From NCBI GenBank assembly GCA_017934475.1, contig JAGBJN010000010.1, forward strand, positions 137,411 through 201,410: DNA of 64,000 bases, in the 5' to 3' direction. The position numbers and the translations under genes were made by a program. The DNA comes from Clostridia bacterium. GTDB taxonomy: Bacteria > Bacillota > Clostridia > TANB77 > CAG-508. The notes under the pieces are model-generated. The model saw only the letters and a list, made by a program, of their open reading frames with translations. It was not told the origin of the DNA and did not search any database. Every line of letters begins with the position of its first letter. The first letter of the stretch is position 1. This document shows, piece by piece, positions 45,310 through 53,618 of this stretch.

Positions 45310-47013
45310 TTAACGGAAGCCGCCACCGCCGCCTCCTCCACCGAAGGAACCACCGCCTCCGCCTCTGGATGAGTGGCCACCGCCACCGCTGCTGCTACTA
45401 CTAAAGTAATGGTCTACACGTTCTCTGCTATATGCAGATGAGATTCCATTATATGAATGATGATAAACAAAATTAATATTATCATAAGAAGAATAACATG
45501 TATCATTAATCATATCAGGATATAAGTCTTTAAAAGATTTAGCTACTTTGTCAGCAATACCTAACATTTGTGCATATATTAAAAAATCTTCAAATAAATG
45601 TACTTCAATAGGTTCTCTTTCAGAAATTAAACTATATTGTGTTAAATAATATTTTAAACCAGCAATTTGCTCAGCAATTTCATTTAGCTTATCTGTTGCA
45701 TGGTATATTTTATATTTTGAAAGAAATTTATATTTTTCTTCAACTGTAATTAAACCATCTGCAACAAGAGCAGATCTTTGTTCTCTTATTATAATTCTAA
45801 ACCATGAAGTAATTTTTGTATAATGTCTTTTACACCATTTTTCAAATTCACGATCTTCTAATATTTCATCTTTACTTGCTTCATATATATATTTATATAA
45901 ACTTTGTTCAGAAGAATTACTAAATGTGTGATTTTCTGGAGGATTTAAAATGAGTATTGTATCTTCTTTTGAACTATTTTCTCTTGGCTTTTTTTCAAGT
46001 TTTATTGTACCCTCTTTTATCCATTTTAAAATAATAGCACCAAATAAATTATTCTTTTTAGATAAGAGTTTATATTCATGAGCAATATAATATGCAGTAA
46101 ATATATCGCCATTGTATGGAATTTCCCTATAATATGTTTTTTTATTTACTTTTTTCTTATTTTTTAAATTTTCAGTTGGTCTTCTACCAACAATTAAGGC
46201 AAGTATTATTGGTAAAAACACAGAAAATAGAGGTATTATAGTAAGGAAAATAAGTAAAAAAATATCCATTAATTTATTTCTATTATATTTTACAGAATCT
46301 TTTTCTGCCATATCAAGAAAGTACTCAAATGTTTTTGAATTGTTATTGTCAGTTTCAAAATAATTAGCAGGAAATTTTACAAGTATAGTCATATACTCAT
46401 CTTTTTTAATACTTCCATTGGATGCCATTTCTACATATCCATCATGAACATAGCATCTGCCACCATAATCGCCATAACCCCATACTTCAACAGATTCATC
46501 AAATAGTTCTTTTGCATGAATTTTTATTTTTGCTGTACCTATTTCATTTGAAAAATCATGAGGAATAAGTGTCCAGTAAATAATTTGTGAATCCTGTAGA
46601 TTTAAAACAAAATTAGTGATTTTATATTTTACAGTATATGTATGTGCTCCATATTTTGAAATACCCCAACATAGTTCTAATCCATTGCTTATATTGTGTA
46701 TACCGCATTTATTTGCTTTTTTTGAAAGATTACCTGAAGTATTCCACGTAGGTAGAGTTTCATATTGTGTATCACCATCAAAAACTGTTAAATCAGTTAT
46801 TTTAGACTTTCCAAGATTATAATATGGATGGTAAACTTCTGTGCCACTACTTGTTGAACAATTCCAAACTTCCGTAACTTCAGCATTACCATATTCGTCA
46901 ACATTAATATCTATATTAATACTTTTTATACTATTTGCTTCTACATTTTTACTAATTAATATAATCAAAAATAGTAAAGCAAAAAATGTAATAAATTTAT
47001 ATATTTTTTTCAT
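45310..47013 (-). CDS. DUF2207 membrane protein with Gly-rich tail
   Basis: 567 residues. A signal peptide, an extracytoplasmic DUF2207 domain (about 25-245, INIDINVDEYGNAEVTEVW), one to two membrane helices (about 248-275), a cytoplasmic region, and a C-terminal Ser/Gly-rich stretch ending GGGGGGFR. The tail is coded by an unusually GC-rich stretch (about 45310-45410) for this genome. This gene lies next to lemA, a pairing known in many bacteria, but the function is not known. Confidence 0.88.
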   Translation of the reverse strand: MKKIYKFITFFALLFLIILISKNVEANSIKSINIDINVDEYGNAEVTEVWNCSTSSGTEVYHPYYNLGKSKITDLTVFDGDTQYETLPTWNTSGNLSKKANKCGIHNISNGLELCWGISKYGAHTYTVKYKITNFVLNLQDSQIIYWTLIPHDFSNEIGTAKIKIHAKELFDESVEVWGYGDYGGRCYVHDGYVEMASNGSIKKDEYMTILVKFPANYFETDNNNSKTFEYFLDMAEKDSVKYNRNKLMDIFLLIFLTIIPLFSVFLPIILALIVGRRPTENLKNKKKVNKKTYYREIPYNGDIFTAYYIAHEYKLLSKKNNLFGAIILKWIKEGTIKLEKKPRENSSKEDTILILNPPENHTFSNSSEQSLYKYIYEASKDEILEDREFEKWCKRHYTKITSWFRIIIREQRSALVADGLITVEEKYKFLSKYKIYHATDKLNEIAEQIAGLKYYLTQYSLISEREPIEVHLFEDFLIYAQMLGIADKVAKSFKDLYPDMINDTCYSSYDNINFVYHHSYNGISSAYSRERVDHYFSSSSSGGGGHSSRGGGGGSFGGGGGGGGFR

Positions 47014-47096
47014 AATATCACCACTACAATTAAATCATATATTTGTTTAATTATCAACAAAAAACTCAAAAGCATATTAACTTTTGAGTTTTACTT

Positions 47097-47699
47097 TTAT
47101 TTATTAAAGTCAACTTTTACATTATTTTTTACTTCACTAGATTGAACCTCAAATAATGCTTCTGGTTTAAATTTAAACATTGATCCTACAAAATTCTTTG
47201 GAAATACCTCTAAACTAGTATTATACATTGTAACTGTATCATTATAGAATTGTCTTGCATAAGAGATTTTGTTTTCAGTATCTTTTAAATCATTTTGTAA
47301 AGATAAGAAATTTTGATTTGCTTTTAAATCTGGGTAGTTTTCTGAAACTGCCATAATTGTTTTTAATGTAGTTGAAAGTTCACCTTCAAGTTTTGCTTTT
47401 TCATTAATAGTTTGTGCATTTGCCCAAGAAGTGCGAAGTTCAGTGATTTTTTGTAAAGTACCTTCTTCATGAGCCATATATCCTTTAACGCATTCTACTA
47501 AATTTGGAATTAAATCAAATCTTCTTTGTAATTGTACATCAATTTGACTCCATGCATTTCTGACTTTTTGTCTTGCTCTAACTAATCCGTTATAAACAAC
47601 TATAAAAAATATTGCTATAGCAGCAATGACAACTACAAAAAATACAACAATAAGGCCGATTATAAGACCAATTGAACCAATAGTAAGTGCAGATGACAT
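47097..47699 (-). CDS. lemA: LemA-family membrane protein
   Basis: 200 residues from ATG 47699 (AAGGAGG upstream), not the earlier frame start at 47759. One N-terminal membrane helix (about 12-35) and a four-helix-bundle domain: VYNGLVRARQKVRNAWSQIDVQLQRRFDLIPNLVECVKGY, then …YARQFYNDTV…YN…FP. LemA proteins have an extracytoplasmic N-terminus and a coiled soluble part; their role is unknown, though they often pair with DUF2207 proteins, as here. Confidence 0.93.
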   Translation of the reverse strand: MSSALTIGSIGLIIGLIVVFFVVVIAAIAIFFIVVYNGLVRARQKVRNAWSQIDVQLQRRFDLIPNLVECVKGYMAHEEGTLQKITELRTSWANAQTINEKAKLEGELSTTLKTIMAVSENYPDLKANQNFLSLQNDLKDTENKISYARQFYNDTVTMYNTSLEVFPKNFVGSMFKFKPEALFEVQSSEVKNNVKVDFNK

Positions 47700-47730
47700 A
47701 TTAATTACCTCCTTAAAAATTATTAAATAG

Positions 47731-47759
47731 ATTCTATCATAAGATAACAAATAAATCAA
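47731..47759 (-). promoter_or_regulatory. promoter of lemA
   Basis: On the minus strand TTGATT, 17-nt spacer, TAGAAT. Confidence 0.6.
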
Positions 47760-47834
47760 TATATAAATTTACTGCTTGACAAATTCAAAATATAATGAAA
47801 AAATAAGAGTGCAAAGAAATAGGAGGGAAGATAT

Positions 47835-48296
47835 ATGGAAAAAGTTAGAGGATTTGAAGTAGCTAAAGGCTTTGAAGATAAAAATATTAATTTACCAGTT
47901 AGAAAAACAAAATTTGCAGCTGGATATGATTTTGAAGCAGCAGAAGATACAGTAATTCCATCATTTAAGAAAGGAATGAAACCAACACTTATAAAAACAG
48001 GAATAAAAGCTTATATGCAAGATGATGAAGTATTAATACTTGCAAATAGAAGCTCAAACCCAGGTAAAAAGGGATTAATACTTGCAAATAGTATAGGAGT
48101 AATAGATAAAGATTACTATGGAAATGAAGATAATGATGGACATATAATGTTTGCTTTCTTTAATGTAAAAGATGAAGATATTGAAATAAAAAAAGGAGAC
48201 TGTATTGGTCAAGGAATATTCCAAAAATATCTAGTTACAGACGATGATGAAGCAGCTGGTGAAAGAACAGGTGGATTTGGATCAACAAGTAAATAA
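47835..48296 (+). CDS. dut: dUTP diphosphatase
   Basis: 153 residues with all five dUTPase motifs in order: AGYDFEA (1), NRSSNPGKKGL (2), NSIGVIDKDYYGNE (3, with the catalytic Asp), IGQGIFQKY (4) and the Gly-rich RTGGFGST (5). It hydrolyses dUTP to dUMP, keeping uracil out of DNA and supplying dTMP synthesis. A homotrimer is expected. AGGAGG precedes the ATG. Confidence 0.95.
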   Translation: MEKVRGFEVAKGFEDKNINLPVRKTKFAAGYDFEAAEDTVIPSFKKGMKPTLIKTGIKAYMQDDEVLILANRSSNPGKKGLILANSIGVIDKDYYGNEDNDGHIMFAFFNVKDEDIEIKKGDCIGQGIFQKYLVTDDDEAAGERTGGFGSTSK

Positions 48297-48365
48297 TAAG
48301 TAAAAATAAGCCTATATACCGATTTGGTTTTATAGACTTATTTTTATGTTTGATTTGAATATAAT

Positions 48366-48518
48366 TCAGAAGAGTTTTAAAGTATCTTCAATAATATAAG
48401 ATACAGGTAAAACATCTTCATTATCTGCATTTATTTTGAAAAAATGAAATCCAGTTCTAGTGTCTTCATATACTGAAACTGTAACATTGCCACAACATTT
48501 TTCATTATCGTTATTCAA
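48366..48518 (-). CDS. small cysteine-containing protein of unknown function
   Basis: 50 residues if translation begins at TTG 48518, which lies 7 nt after a GGGGG ribosome site. The in-frame ATG at 48569 has no ribosome site. The product begins NNDNEKCCGNVTVSVYEDTRT, with a Cys-Cys pair, followed by two probable beta strands. An exact Spo0A box lies about 70 nt upstream (48587-48593), and an extended -10 (TGTTATATT) follows it, so it may be expressed under Spo0A control. It is only weakly supported as a gene. Confidence 0.5.
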   Translation of the reverse strand: MNNDNEKCCGNVTVSVYEDTRTGFHFFKINADNEDVLPVSYIIEDTLKLF

Positions 48519-48586
48519 ACATACACCCCCTTTTTTCTTAAAAAATACGAACAGCCTCAAATATAACATAGTAGAGTTAAAAAGTA

Positions 48587-48593
48587 TGTCGAA
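48587..48593 (+). promoter_or_regulatory. Spo0A-box match upstream of the 48366-48518 gene
   Basis: Exact TGTCGAA just upstream of a weak -35 and an extended -10 facing the minus-strand gene, the geometry of Spo0A-activated promoters. Confidence 0.4.
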
Positions 48594-48619
48594 AATTGCG
48601 ATTAAAATAAAAAAATAAA

Positions 48620-48652
48620 AAAACTTTCAATATCAAATATTGAAAGTTTTTT
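48620..48652 (-). terminator. terminator of the tRNA pair
   Basis: 11-bp stem (48623-48633 with 48637-48647), CAA loop; the minus-strand T-run follows. Confidence 0.8.
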
Positions 48653-48727
48653 TGGCTGGGCTGGCTAGATTCGAACTAGCGCATGCCAGAGTCAAAGTCT
48701 GGTGCCTTACCGCTTGGCTACAGCCCA
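48653..48727 (-). tRNA. tRNA-Gln (anticodon TTG)
   Basis: Cloverleaf on the minus strand: TGGGCTG acceptor arm pairing with CAGCCCA, anticodon loop CTTTGAC with TTG (reads CAA/CAG), T-arm loop TTCGAAT. The 3' CCA is encoded. It fits with GatCAB, which makes Gln-tRNA(Gln) by transamidation in organisms without glutaminyl-tRNA synthetase. Confidence 0.95.
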
Positions 48728-48735
48728 AAATATAA

Positions 48736-48813
48736 TGGGGTGGAATATGGGACTCGAACCCATGGTCTCCAGTGCCACAAACTGGCGCGTTAACCAACTA
48801 CGCTAAATCCACC
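48736..48813 (-). tRNA. tRNA-His (anticodon GTG)
   Basis: Minus-strand cloverleaf with anticodon GTG in TTGTGGC, T-loop TTCGAGT, encoded CCA. An extra 5' G opposite C73 marks tRNA-His (G-1). It is placed 8 nt upstream of tRNA-Gln, probably co-transcribed. Confidence 0.95.
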
Positions 48814-48947
48814 ATATCGCTACACGCATATATTATTTTAAACTATTTTACTTAAAATGTCAACAGATATAGCAGATTTTTCTAAATTTGATTTTTATAG
48901 ATAAATTTAGTAATATATAATAAATATGTATCAAAAAAGGAGATTTT

Positions 48948-49580
48948 ATGCAAAAAACAATAAAAGAAAACGTTTCTGCTGAAATAGTAGAGAAGAAATC
49001 GAAGTTTATAGCAAATTTATTTTATGTGCAAAATGAAGAAGAAGCAGAAGAAATAATAAAAAAAATAAAGAAAAAATATTATGATGCAAGACATAACTGT
49101 TATGCTTACAATATAATGACAAAAGATGGAATAATTGCAAAATCGTCAGATGACGGTGAGCCAAGTGGAACAGCAGGTGCACCAATGCTAAATATTATCC
49201 AAAAAAATGATTTAATAAATGTACTTGTTATAGTGACAAGGTATTTTGGAGGAATTTTATTAGGAACAGGTGGACTTGTAAGAGCATATTCAGAAGCATT
49301 AACAAATGCAATCGAAAAAGCTAAATTTGTATCTGAAGAACTTGGATACGAAGTACAAGTAATAATAGAATATGGAGAACAAGAAAAACTAGAATACTAT
49401 TGTCGTCAAAATAAATTAAACATTGTAGATGTGCAATATACAGACAAAATAAATTGCATTATAGAAATGAATAATAAAGAAAAAGAAGATTTTATAAATA
49501 ATTTAAATAAAATGAACTATAAAATAGAAAAATATGAAGTTTTAAAAGAAAAAAATATAAGAAAAAATATTGAAATATAA
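48948..49580 (+). CDS. yigZ: YigZ/IMPACT-family protein
   Basis: 210 residues. UPF0029 N-terminal domain with KKSKFIANLFYV, ARHNCYAYN and SDDGEPSGTAGAPML, RYFGGILLGTGGLVRAYSEA, then a C-terminal domain of ferredoxin-like fold. The molecular role of the bacterial family is not settled; eukaryotic IMPACT regulates translation. AAGGAG precedes the ATG. Confidence 0.92.
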   Translation: MQKTIKENVSAEIVEKKSKFIANLFYVQNEEEAEEIIKKIKKKYYDARHNCYAYNIMTKDGIIAKSSDDGEPSGTAGAPMLNIIQKNDLINVLVIVTRYFGGILLGTGGLVRAYSEALTNAIEKAKFVSEELGYEVQVIIEYGEQEKLEYYCRQNKLNIVDVQYTDKINCIIEMNNKEKEDFINNLNKMNYKIEKYEVLKEKNIRKNIEI

Positions 49581-49620
49581 AGGAAAACTTCGATAACTTG
49601 AAAATATTTCCAAAAAACTC

Positions 49621-49649
49621 TTGCAAAAAGAAATAAAAGGTATTATAAT
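49621..49649 (+). promoter_or_regulatory. promoter of spo0A
   Basis: TTGCAA, 17-nt spacer, TATAAT. A near Spo0A box (TTCGATA at about 49588) lies upstream. Confidence 0.7.
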
Positions 49650-49698
49650 TCGAAATGTAAAATTTTTACAAAAATTGAGTTATAGGGGGAAAACAAAA

Positions 49699-50517
49699 GT
49701 GAAAGACAAGATTAGAGTTTTAATTGCGGATGACAATATGGAATTTGCGATGACATTAAATGGTTATTTGGAAAAAGAAGAAGACATGGAAGTAGTTGGC
49801 ATGGCGAAAGATGGAAATGAGGCTGTAGAGATGATAATTGGATTAAGACCAGATGTAGTATTATTAGATGTTATCATGCCACATTTAGATGGATTAGGAG
49901 TTTTAGAGGCCCTAAATTCTTCAAATTTAGAAAGATTACCACTATGTATAATGCTTTCAGCAGTTGGTCAAGACAAAATAACTCAAAAAGCAATAAGCCT
50001 TGGCGCTGAATACTACATAGTTAAGCCATTTGATATTTCATTATTAATGAAAAGGATTAAAGATTTCAAGTTTTATCAACCTGGAAGTGTAAAAGGTAGT
50101 TTTGCAGCAAGGGAAATAAAACAACAATACATAGAAATAGCACCAGAAAGCAAAAAAGATCAAGAAAGCCTTGAAGCACTTGTAACAAACGTTATCCATG
50201 AAGTTGGTGTACCTGCACATATAAAAGGTTACCAATATTTAAGAGAAGCAATAATGATGGTAGTAAAAGATATAGATATAATAAACCAAATAACAAAGCA
50301 ATTATACCCAAAAATAGCCAATAAATATAGTACAACTCCTTCAAGAGTTGAAAGAGCGATTCGTCATGCAATAGAAGTAGCATGGGGAAGAGGTCAAACA
50401 GAAACTGTAGAAAGTATATTTGGATATACAGTTTCAGCAGCTAAAGGAAAACCAACAAACTCAGAATTTATTGCAATGATAGCTGATAAATTAAGATTAG
50501 AAATGAAAACAGCATAA
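49699..50517 (+). CDS. spo0A: sporulation master regulator Spo0A (3' end supplied by the mobile element)
   Basis: 272 residues from GTG 49699, with AGGGGG 9 nt upstream; the TTG at 49621 belongs to the -35. Receiver domain (about 1-120) with IRVLIADDN, the phosphoryl acceptor in VLLDVIMP and the conserved Lys in YIVKPFD, then the Spo0A-specific DNA-binding sigma-like domain ending [19 protein letters not shown]. Phosphorylated Spo0A switches the cell to sporulation by binding TGTCGAA boxes. From about 50339 the sequence is repeated in diverged form at 57711-57888, which shows that the integrated element brought this 3' part. Confidence 0.97.
   Translation: MKDKIRVLIADDNMEFAMTLNGYLEKEEDMEVVGMAKDGNEAVEMIIGLRPDVVLLDVIMPHLDGLGVLEALNSSNLERLPLCIMLSAVGQDKITQKAISLGAEYYIVKPFDISLLMKRIKDFKFYQPGSVKGSFAAREIKQQYIEIAPESKKDQESLEALVTNVIHEVGVPAHIKGYQYLREAIMMVVKDIDIINQITKQLYPKIANKYSTTPSRVERAIRHAIEVAWGRGQTETVESIFGYTVSAAKGKPTNSEFIAMIADKLRLEMKTA
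50339..50405 (+). repeat. attL region (element end in spo0A)
   Basis: Shares a 10-nt identity (50339-50348) and a 41-nt identity (50365-50405) with 57711-57777. The left edge of homology at 57711 suggests the crossover core is at or near CTTCAAGAGT. Confidence 0.75.
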
Positions 50518-50573
50518 CTAAGTCATAGCAAGTATTACACAAATTTAAAAAAAACAGAAATTCATATTTATAG

Positions 50574-50626
50574 AGCAATAAACTGCTTTTTATAGCAATA
50601 AACTATAAAAGCCAAGAGCAATAAAC
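50574..50626 (+). repeat. three AGCAATAAAC repeats, probable integrase arm sites (left)
   Basis: Exact AGCAATAAAC at 50574-50583, 50594-50603 and 50617-50626, spaced 20 and 23 nt, between attL and the integrase gene. A fourth copy is near the right end (57653-57662). Confidence 0.65.
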
Positions 50627-50673
50627 ACCTTTTATTTATTGATTTAAAAATTAATAAATAGGAGGTTATTTTT

Positions 50674-51660
50674 ATGACTAAATTAGATTATGAAATTGAT
50701 GACTTTATGTGTTATTGCGAATCAAAAAAATTATCTAAAAAGACTATGAGAAGTTATGAACAAACATTAAAATTATTTGCAAAATATTTAGAAGAAAAAG
50801 GAATTCAAAGTACAAAAGAAGTTTCTAGAGAAGCGGTTAGAAATTATATTGTGTATTTAAGAGAAAGAGGAAAGTATACAATAACTTCAAATGATAATAG
50901 TAGAGAATGGAATAATCCACAGAATAGAAAAGATTATTCAAAACAAATAACAAATACAACAATTAATAATTACATAAGAAACTTAAAAGTATATTTTAAT
51001 TTCATGAAAGACAACTATCTCATGAAAGATATGCCGTTAGATAAAGTGAAATTTCTTAAAGCAGAAAGAAATAGAAAAGTGTTTATTAAAGACAACGAGT
51101 TTTATAAATTATTAAAGAGTATAGACACAACTAAATATGCAGAATATAGAGATTATATTATAATACAGTTAATTTTTGATACTGGAATGAGAATAGGAGA
51201 AACACTTTCTATAGATATAACAACAGACTTGGATTTAGTAAATAGAGCAATTTATTTGAAAGCAGATAAGACAAAAGGTAAAAGTGCAAGAACAGTATTT
51301 TTCTCTATAAAAATGGCAGAAGAATTAAGAAGATGGATAAGATATAAAGACAGATATGTGGAGTCAAATTTGTTATTTCCAGTTCAATTAAGAGATAAAG
51401 AATTAGCAGTTAATAACTTTGAAAAGAATTACAAGAAATATTGTGATAGAGCAGGAATAAAAGAATGTAGTCCACATGGTTTAAGAAATAATTTTGCTAA
51501 AAGATATTTAATGGCAGGTGGAGATATTTATACTTTGTCAAGAATTTTAGGACATTCAAGTGTAACTGTTACAGAAAAGTGCTATTTAGACTTAGAAGAT
51601 GAAGATATTAAGAAGAATTACCAAAGATATTCTCCTTTAGCAAATTTAAGAAGAGTATAA
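50674..51660 (+). CDS. tyrosine recombinase (integrase)
   Basis: 328 residues. N-terminal SAM-like core-binding domain (1-120) and a catalytic domain with R173 in TGMRIGE, H268 and R271 in SPHGLRNNFA, H294 in GHSS and the nucleophile Y304 in EKCYLDL. Length and motifs fit XerC/D-like integrases. It sits 156 nt downstream of spo0A with no obvious terminator in between, adjacent to the left attachment site, the normal place for the enzyme that inserted the element. AGGAGG precedes the ATG; a weak promoter or read-through from spo0A would express it. Confidence 0.94.
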   Translation: MTKLDYEIDDFMCYCESKKLSKKTMRSYEQTLKLFAKYLEEKGIQSTKEVSREAVRNYIVYLRERGKYTITSNDNSREWNNPQNRKDYSKQITNTTINNYIRNLKVYFNFMKDNYLMKDMPLDKVKFLKAERNRKVFIKDNEFYKLLKSIDTTKYAEYRDYIIIQLIFDTGMRIGETLSIDITTDLDLVNRAIYLKADKTKGKSARTVFFSIKMAEELRRWIRYKDRYVESNLLFPVQLRDKELAVNNFEKNYKKYCDRAGIKECSPHGLRNNFAKRYLMAGGDIYTLSRILGHSSVTVTEKCYLDLEDEDIKKNYQRYSPLANLRRV

Positions 51661-51689
51661 TAATTAAGTGCAGTTATTGAATGCAAAGA

Positions 51690-51712
51690 AAAGACCAGAT
51701 AATCTGGTCTTT
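51690..51712. terminator. bidirectional terminator between int and rep
   Basis: Palindromic AAAGACCAGATAATCTGGTC hairpin, stem 8-11 bp, T-run at 51717-51726 and A-run on the other side. Confidence 0.75.
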
Positions 51713-51743
51713 AACTCTTTTTTTTTATAAACAACAATAACAA

Positions 51744-52568
51744 TCATTTTTTGTTTTTCTTCTGTTTCCAATTCTCAGTTTTTATTTTGTTTAAAATCAC
51801 ATCATTTTCATATTTTATTAAGTATGTACTTTCTTGATTTCTAAAGTAATCTTCATTTAATACTGGTCTTATGTTTCCGTATAATGTTTTATAATTTTTT
51901 GGCATTTTTATATTTTTGCTTTTTGAGTAAAAACTCTCATTTATAGGTATATCTTGCTTAGAATTTGGCTTTATAAAATAATTTGAGATTCTTTTTATTC
52001 TATCTTCATTAAACTCATATATACTTTTTTTTGTTATATGATTGGCTTTAACAAAACCTATTTCCCATAATTCTTCTAGTTTAGAATTTTCGATATATAG
52101 ACTTTTTTTTGTATTGTCTTTTACTAATAAATGTGCATGCCATTTGGATGCCTTTTCAAAAACGCAAATATACATGATGTCTGGAATTAATCTATATAAT
52201 TTTCTTCTGAATTTAGCAAATTGTTTTTTTAACTCTTTAATTGATATATTATCTTTTACCGTAAGTGTAATAAAGAGTTCATTATTGCTACCATCAAAAT
52301 TATTTAATATCATTTCTAATACTCTCTTATATTTTTTTCTTAAATTTATAATTTTATTTTCTTCTGTAGCTTCTTTATATTTTTTTATTTCTCCAGTTCT
52401 AATATCTATATATTCATATTTATTTAGTTTTCGTGTTGGATTGATATTATGTGGAAGATAAGCAGAATCTGTAATTTTTATATCTCCTGATACTGCATAT
52501 TTTGTAACTTTAACTTCTTTACCTGGATTTATTGAATAATTGTCTCCTTTTTCTATTTTATTTTTCAT
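51744..52568 (-). CDS. HUH-endonuclease replication initiator / relaxase-like protein
   Basis: 274 residues, Lys-rich. The three rolling-circle Rep motifs are visible: LFITLTV (98-104), the HUH motif KWHAHLLV with H144 and H146, and RISNYFIKP with Tyr197 as the likely nucleophile and Lys200. Such proteins nick one strand at an origin, for rolling-circle replication of plasmids and small mobile elements or, in some families, for transfer. It is on the strand opposite to the integrase; the upstream noncoding region 52569-53018 contains a long inverted repeat that could be the origin. Confidence 0.82.
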   Translation of the reverse strand: MKNKIEKGDNYSINPGKEVKVTKYAVSGDIKITDSAYLPHNINPTRKLNKYEYIDIRTGEIKKYKEATEENKIINLRKKYKRVLEMILNNFDGSNNELFITLTVKDNISIKELKKQFAKFRRKLYRLIPDIMYICVFEKASKWHAHLLVKDNTKKSLYIENSKLEELWEIGFVKANHITKKSIYEFNEDRIKRISNYFIKPNSKQDIPINESFYSKSKNIKMPKNYKTLYGNIRPVLNEDYFRNQESTYLIKYENDVILNKIKTENWKQKKNKK

Positions 52569-53018
52569 TTTATTTAATTCCTTTCTTTTTGTTTTATATT
52601 CTTCCTATTAACTAGATAACAGCTGAATTAAGCTATTAAATAATTCAATATAATGAGCAGTATATAAATGCAAAATTAATATGTTTACGCTTGTCCATAA
52701 ACAAAATTGCCAATATGATTTTCATATAAAAATTAAGTCACTATACTAGATAATAGGAAGAATATAGAACAATTTATATTAATTTTTTTAACAACATTTA
52801 TAAATAAATTTAATATACCAGCATATATATCATCTCCTTTATTGGGCTTGATATAATATAACAAGTTAATAAATCTTTTTTAAAACTGCTGTATACATTG
52901 ATATAACTGAAATATGCAATAATAGTAAAAATATCTAAAACCAAAAAATGATAACTATATAGACAGAATATGGCAAATATGATAAAATAACTTTATACAA
53001 ATAGAAGGAGTAAAAAAG
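52569..53018. other. 450-nt noncoding region between rep and the HTH gene, candidate origin
   Basis: No open frame is supported. It holds a 21-bp inverted repeat with one mismatch (52595-52615 and 52746-52766), with CTAG ends, flanking about 130 nt, and an AT-rich stretch. It separates the divergent rep and HTH genes, so it probably contains both promoters and possibly the Rep nick site. Confidence 0.5.
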
Positions 53019-53543
53019 ATGGATGAGAATATAGATACTCAAGCAAATCAGATAATGAAATGTATAGCTGAAAATATAAAAAAAGCCAGAGAAAAAAAAG
53101 ATGAACAAAAAGAAATTATATATAGTTATAGAAACAGATTAGCTACAAAAATTGAAATAAAACCATATACACAAAAAAATTTAGCAAAAGATACAGGTCT
53201 ATCTTTAAAAAAAATAATTCGTATTGAAGAAAATAAAATGAAGTTGATAAATTTAGAAGATTACCTAAAAATTTGTAAAGCTTTAAATATTAATTTAATA
53301 GAACTATTTTATAATTCTGCAATTTTTGCTGATTACATTTATTCATCTAATGATTTAGATATTAATAAAAAAATTAATTTATTAGAAAAAGAAGAAAAAG
53401 ATAGTATAAAGAAAATAATAAATACATTATTATCAAATAAAGTAGATACAAATGATAAAACTAAACAATTAAGACAAGAAAATGATATTAATGTTACAGA
53501 CAAAGATAAAATAGAATATATAAAAAAAATAATTAGTCTTTAA
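53019..53543 (+). CDS. XRE-family HTH regulator
   Basis: 174 residues. Central helix-turn-helix (about 45-105: YTQKNLAKDTGLSLKKIIRIEENKM…LEDYLKICKALNINLIELF) of the Cro/CI type, followed by a Lys/Asp-rich helical tail. It likely represses or coordinates rep and its own promoter in the shared 52569-53018 region. AAGGAG precedes the ATG. It ends before a terminator. Confidence 0.85.
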   Translation: MDENIDTQANQIMKCIAENIKKAREKKDEQKEIIYSYRNRLATKIEIKPYTQKNLAKDTGLSLKKIIRIEENKMKLINLEDYLKICKALNINLIELFYNSAIFADYIYSSNDLDINKKINLLEKEEKDSIKKIINTLLSNKVDTNDKTKQLRQENDINVTDKDKIEYIKKIISL

Positions 53544-53551
53544 TAAAACAA

Positions 53552-53579
53552 AAAGAAGTACAAAATTCTGTACTTCTTT
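53552..53579 (+). terminator. terminator of the XRE gene
   Basis: Perfect 11-bp stem (53552-53562 with 53569-53579), 6-nt loop, T-rich tail. Confidence 0.8.
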
Positions 53580-53618
53580 AACTAATTCATAAAATATATT
53601 TATAATTCAAATTATTAA

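Noticed and set aside
45310-45420. GC-rich repeat as a foreign insert or CRISPR-like array
   Set aside because: It is the Gly/Ser-rich coding tail of the DUF2207 protein.
49621-49698. Longer spo0A starting at TTG 49621
   Set aside because: The TTG is the -35 of a consensus promoter (TTGCAA-17-TATAAT) and GTG 49699 has a good ribosome site and gives the normal Spo0A length.
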